Shown in pieces: positions 61,111 through 64,000 of a stretch of 64,000 nt of DNA. The notes beneath the pieces were generated by a model. The model saw only the letters and a program-made list of their open reading frames with translations, was not told the DNA's origin and searched no databases. Positions within the stretch are counted from its first letter, which is position 1. Each line of letters starts with the position of its first letter. The stretch lies in NCBI GenBank assembly GCA_021205095.1, contig JAJPYE010000013.1:1-64000 (forward strand). Direction: 5' to 3'. Origin of the DNA: Oscillospiraceae bacterium. GTDB taxonomy: Bacteria; Bacillota; Clostridia; Oscillospirales; Oscillospiraceae. The translations under genes and the position numbers were made by a program.

Positions 61111-64000
61111 TCAATTCAGGTATTCATATAACCGCATGAACATGGTGGCGACCTCGGCACGGGTGGCAGCGTTGGTGGGATTGATTTTGCTGTTGTTATC
61201 GCCCTGAATAATACCGATGTTCACCATGGCGTTCACCGCATCCTTGGCATAGCTGGCAACGCTGGAGCTGTCGCTGAAGGACGCGCTGCTGGTGGACAGG
61301 TTCAGACCAAGCTGCTCCGTCAGGTAGTTATAGATAATAACGCATATATCCTGGCGGGAAATGGCGTTACCGGGGCTGAACGTGGTGGAAGACGTGCCGT
61401 TCACAATGTCGTTCAGATACGCCCACTGTGCGTAGCCGCTGCAATAGCTGACGCTTGCCCCGGTCAGATCAGTGAAGGGGCAGACATACACCAGCGTCTT
61501 GCCGGAGCTTGGCATTGTGGAACGCACGTAGCCCGTATAGCCGTTATAGCTGACCTGATACCACACGCCACCGTCCTCACTTTCATTGGCTGACACTGTG
61601 CTGAGTATATGGATATATTGGCCGCTAGCGGCGATGCTTGTGAGTACGCTGCTGCTGGTGGTAGTATCCGAACGGACATTAATATCCGAACCATTTGTCA
61701 GGCCAACGGTTCCCGACCAATTCTCAAAGGTGTTGCTAACGCCTGCAAAGCGGCCCAGGAGGGTGATAAACTGCGCCCTGGTCATGCTGCTATTGGGCGA
61801 GAAGGTAGTAGAGGTGACGCCCACCATCAATTCCTTGGCATAGACGAAGCCGACCGCCGCGGCATACCAACTGGAGTTAGAGACATCTGTAAAGGGAAGG
61901 GAAATTTCCGCTGAAATGGTGTGATCGGCCTTGACGTTGCTGAAGGTATAGCTTGTCTTGGAAGAACCAATGCTGGTTCCATCCACCTTCACATCGCCCA
62001 GGGTATACCCCGACAGAGAGGAAATTGTGAAGGTCACGCTGCCCCCCGACAGGACGCTGACCGACCCGGAGGGAGAGATAAAGCCATACGGATCCTCTAC
62101 CGTGATGGTGTACATGGTGCCGAACTTTATTTTAAAGGTGACGACGCTACTGGAAATACATCCATCTGCCACTGCAAAAGCCTTAATGGTCATGCCGTCC
62201 GTCACGGTGATGCTGGTGGACGACGTTACCTTGCTGCTGGAGGTGGAGGGCGTCGAACCGTTGGTGGTGTAATAAATGGTCTCCCCGTCGTCACATTCCA
62301 GGGTGACAGTGGTGCCGGAAGCCACATAGTAATAGCTGCCGGACTGGTATATGCCGCTGCTGCCAGTCGTCACGACCTCCGGGTCGCTGACCTGGGTAAC
62401 GGTTTTATTTAACGCCATGCTGTTATCATAGCCGTCCACCACCGCAATGGCCCGAATGGTGGTCTCCCCCGTTATCTTGAAGGAGCCGGTGTATTTTGTG
62501 CTGCTGGTAGTGGGAGCGGTGCCGTCCGTCGTGTAATAGATGACCGCAGAGCTGTCAGAATGGGACAGGGTCACGGTGGCGCTGCCCGCGCCGGTAGAGG
62601 TAACGGTCATAGTGGGGGCGGCGGCATAGCTCAGGCCCGCATCGTCGCTGGGGGCGCTCACATTGGGCTTGCTGCTGCAACTGCGGCGGTAAATGGCGTA
62701 GCCACGATTCAAATAATAGCTGGTCAGAGTACTCAGGGTGGTTATCTTGTCGTAGCTTTTGCCTTCGATGGCCTCGCCATAGCAGGTAACGCGCATCTTA
62801 CAGGGCGTCTGCTCGGTGATTTCCACAGAGACGATGTTGCCGTCTGAGTCATAGCCGATGTCGGTGACAAGCATCACATGGCTGGAGGGGTTATTAATCG
62901 CGTCACCCACCTGGAGCTTTTGAATATCCGTGCCAATATAGGAGGAGAAATTCAACAGGCTGGTGCAGGTGCAGCGATAGGGCAAATCCCAGGCATAGGA
63001 CACGAAGCCGGAGCAGTCGCTGCCATAATAAGGGGCTGTGCGGGAATAAGTAGAATAGCTTGAGTAAAATACGTTGGAGGAATCGGCGACCGCCTCTAAA
63101 AATTCCGCCAGGGTCAAATCCCAGCCAACATAGCCGGTGCTGACCGCCTGGGAATAGGGTATGCCTTTATAGGTCTTCCCCGCCTGGAAATATCCATAGG
63201 TAACAGTACCGTCCGTGGCCTCCACCTTGGAGCCGGAGCTGGAGTTGGAACTGACATAGGAGGAATTATCGCCGCCCCAGGAATACCTGGTCTCAAGGCA
63301 CGTCCACGTCACCTCCGCCATCTGCTGCGCACGGAGAACGATGTTCTGCTGATTGGTGGTCAGAGAGCCTGTTAAAACCTCAGAGGTGCTGGCAAGCATA
63401 AAGCTGGAGGCAGAGGTCGTGGACTCATAGTCCTCCAGCACCTCCTGCTTTTCCTCGTATTCGTCGGATTCCAAAAATTCCGCTTCATTTGCAAGCTGCT
63501 CGGAATCGGACAGACCCGTCTGGGCCGCGTTCAGCTCAGACTGATGCAGGCTGTAGGTTTGCAGACTGGCGCTGCCCTCGAACAGCGCGGAAAGGGAGGT
63601 CTGCCAGGTACCGTCGTCGTTCACCACCACCAGGTAGTCCCCGTCCGTATAGCAGCTCGTAATGCCAGAGAGAAGGGCGCTGTCCACCCCCTCCGCATAC
63701 AGAGCATAATTCAGAACCGAGCCTGTCAAATAAAGGTTTCCATATTCCGTGGGAATAAGCCCCTTCAGGCTGGAGGGGCTGTCCAGAGTCTCCAGTTCGC
63801 CGCTTTCCATGTCATAGGAATAGGCCGCGCCGCCGGCCATGAACCGCAGCTCCTGACCCATCACATACATCTGTTTGATATAGGTGCCAAAGTCATAGAC
63901 AGTTTCCGCTGTGCCGCCGCCTGCGGCCATGCGATATACAACGCCAGACACGGTATAATACAGATACCCGTCGGACAGGTTCAGGTTCTTTGCATCCACA
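61111..64000 (-). CDS. large surface protein: NlpC/P60-like peptidase, chitobiase-like repeats, SH3 and SLH domains (5' end outside)
   Basis: The frame is open to the window edge; about 962 residues are visible. In order of visible residues: a DUF5050-like beta-propeller end (1-145), a helical linker, and an NlpC/P60-like cysteine peptidase (about 220-420). The peptidase has Cys329 in SDCSGFVSYAW and His374 in SSHVMLVTD. Two chitobiase/FN3-like modules follow (IYYTTDGTAPTTSS, IYYTTNGSTPSTSS), then a Gly-rich bacterial-repeat module. SLH repeats end the protein, with an SH3 unit inserted between them (INVRSDTTTSSSVL..WYQVSYNGYTGYVR). Probably a wall-bound peptidoglycan hydrolase or remodelling protein. 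Confidence 0.85.
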   Translation of the reverse strand, partial: VDAKNLNLSDGYLYYTVSGVVYRMAAGGGTAETVYDFGTYIKQMYVMGQELRFMAGGAAYSYDMESGELETLDSPSSLKGLIPTEYGNLYLTGSVLNYALYAEGVDSALLSGITSCYTDGDYLVVVNDDGTWQTSLSALFEGSASLQTYSLHQSELNAAQTGLSDSEQLANEAEFLESDEYEEKQEVLEDYESTTSASSFMLASTSEVLTGSLTTNQQNIVLRAQQMAEVTWTCLETRYSWGGDNSSYVSSNSSSGSKVEATDGTVTYGYFQAGKTYKGIPYSQAVSTGYVGWDLTLAEFLEAVADSSNVFYSSYSTYSRTAPYYGSDCSGFVSYAWDLPYRCTCTSLLNFSSYIGTDIQKLQVGDAINNPSSHVMLVTDIGYDSDGNIVSVEITEQTPCKMRVTCYGEAIEGKSYDKITTLSTLTSYYLNRGYAIYRRSCSSKPNVSAPSDDAGLSYAAAPTMTVTSTGAGSATVTLSHSDSSAVIYYTTDGTAPTTSSTKYTGSFKITGETTIRAIAVVDGYDNSMALNKTVTQVSDPEVVTTGSSGIYQSGSYYYVASGTTVTLECDDGETIYYTTNGSTPSTSSSKVTSSTSITVTDGMTIKAFAVADGCISSSVVTFKIKFGTMYTITVEDPYGFISPSGSVSVLSGGSVTFTISSLSGYTLGDVKVDGTSIGSSKTSYTFSNVKADHTISAEISLPFTDVSNSSWYAAAVGFVYAKELMVGVTSTTFSPNSSMTRAQFITLLGRFAGVSNTFENWSGTVGLTNGSDINVRSDTTTSSSVLTSIAASGQYIHILSTVSANESEDGGVWYQVSYNGYTGYVRSTMPSSGKTLVYVCPFTDLTGASVSYCSGYAQWAYLNDIVNGTSSTTFSPGNAISRQDICVIIYNYLTEQLGLNLSTSSASFSDSSSVASYAKDAVNAMVNIGIIQGDNNSKINPTNAATRAEVATMFMRLYEYLN

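Noticed and set aside
1..64000. CRISPR arrays, tRNA and rRNA genes, prophage or transposase genes
   Set aside because: I saw no regularly spaced repeats, no tRNA-like clover leaf with a T-loop in the gene-free gaps, and no integrase or transposase frame.

Overview
The window looks like the chromosome of a spore-forming, high-GC gut clostridium of the Oscillospiraceae type (Flavonifractor, Lawsonibacter, Oscillibacter and relatives). The grounds are a spoIIGA-sigE pair, a PolC-type replicase, strong Gram-positive Shine-Dalgarno sites, S-layer homology (SLH) proteins, acidic Ser/Thr-rich secreted proteins and an acetylase-type diaminopimelate cluster. This is inference from gene content; no rRNA or tRNA gene was seen. 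Genus is not resolved.

Layout. 1-3.7 kb: the 3' end of a secreted protein, an asnB-type asparagine synthetase and an SLH protein. 3.9-11.9 kb: a moeA gene converging on a seven-gene minus-strand operon. That operon ends in close homologues of the two subunits of pyrogallol-phloroglucinol transhydroxylase (a bis-MGD molybdoenzyme) and begins with five small genes of unknown function, one a degenerate Nudix protein. A divergent LysR regulator faces it. This is the most distinctive metabolic locus here. 11.9-13.3 kb: a complex intergenic repeat, mntP and a small basic protein. 13.4-20.9 kb: a membrane-anchored X2-repeat surface protein, a dusB/ECF sigma/anti-sigma operon, then sigE and spoIIGA. 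21-30.9 kb: pyrH-frr-uppS-dxr-rseP-ispG-polC, with cdsA missing from its usual place and a second copy of the intergenic repeat between dxr and rseP.

31-37.5 kb: a TetR/MATE/truncated cytidylate-kinase-like operon, recQ, and an Old Yellow Enzyme-type Fe-S flavoprotein. 37.7-43.4 kb: a secreted paralogue of the protein at the left edge, a two-component system whose expected start codon reads ACG, and an AT-rich lipoprotein. 43.6-50 kb: a divergent tryptophanase/tyrosine phenol-lyase family protein, clpB with an upstream ribbon-helix-helix gene, and an Fe-S L-serine dehydratase. 50.2-55.5 kb: a second MATE pump and a large secreted M14 peptidase, both preceded by long leaders with terminator-like hairpins. 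55.6-60.1 kb: dapF-dapA-dapB-dapH plus an M20 deacylase, with dapH out of frame at an A8 run. 60.1-64 kb: three small genes with identical 11-nt overlaps and the 3' part of a large NlpC/P60-like, SH3 and SLH surface protein.

How it fits together: molybdenum cofactor insertion (MoeA) sits beside the molybdoenzyme it could serve. The lysine/peptidoglycan genes form one block. Isoprenoid synthesis, lipid-carrier synthesis and membrane proteolysis form another. Several surface proteins and a signalling pair suggest a heavily decorated cell envelope.
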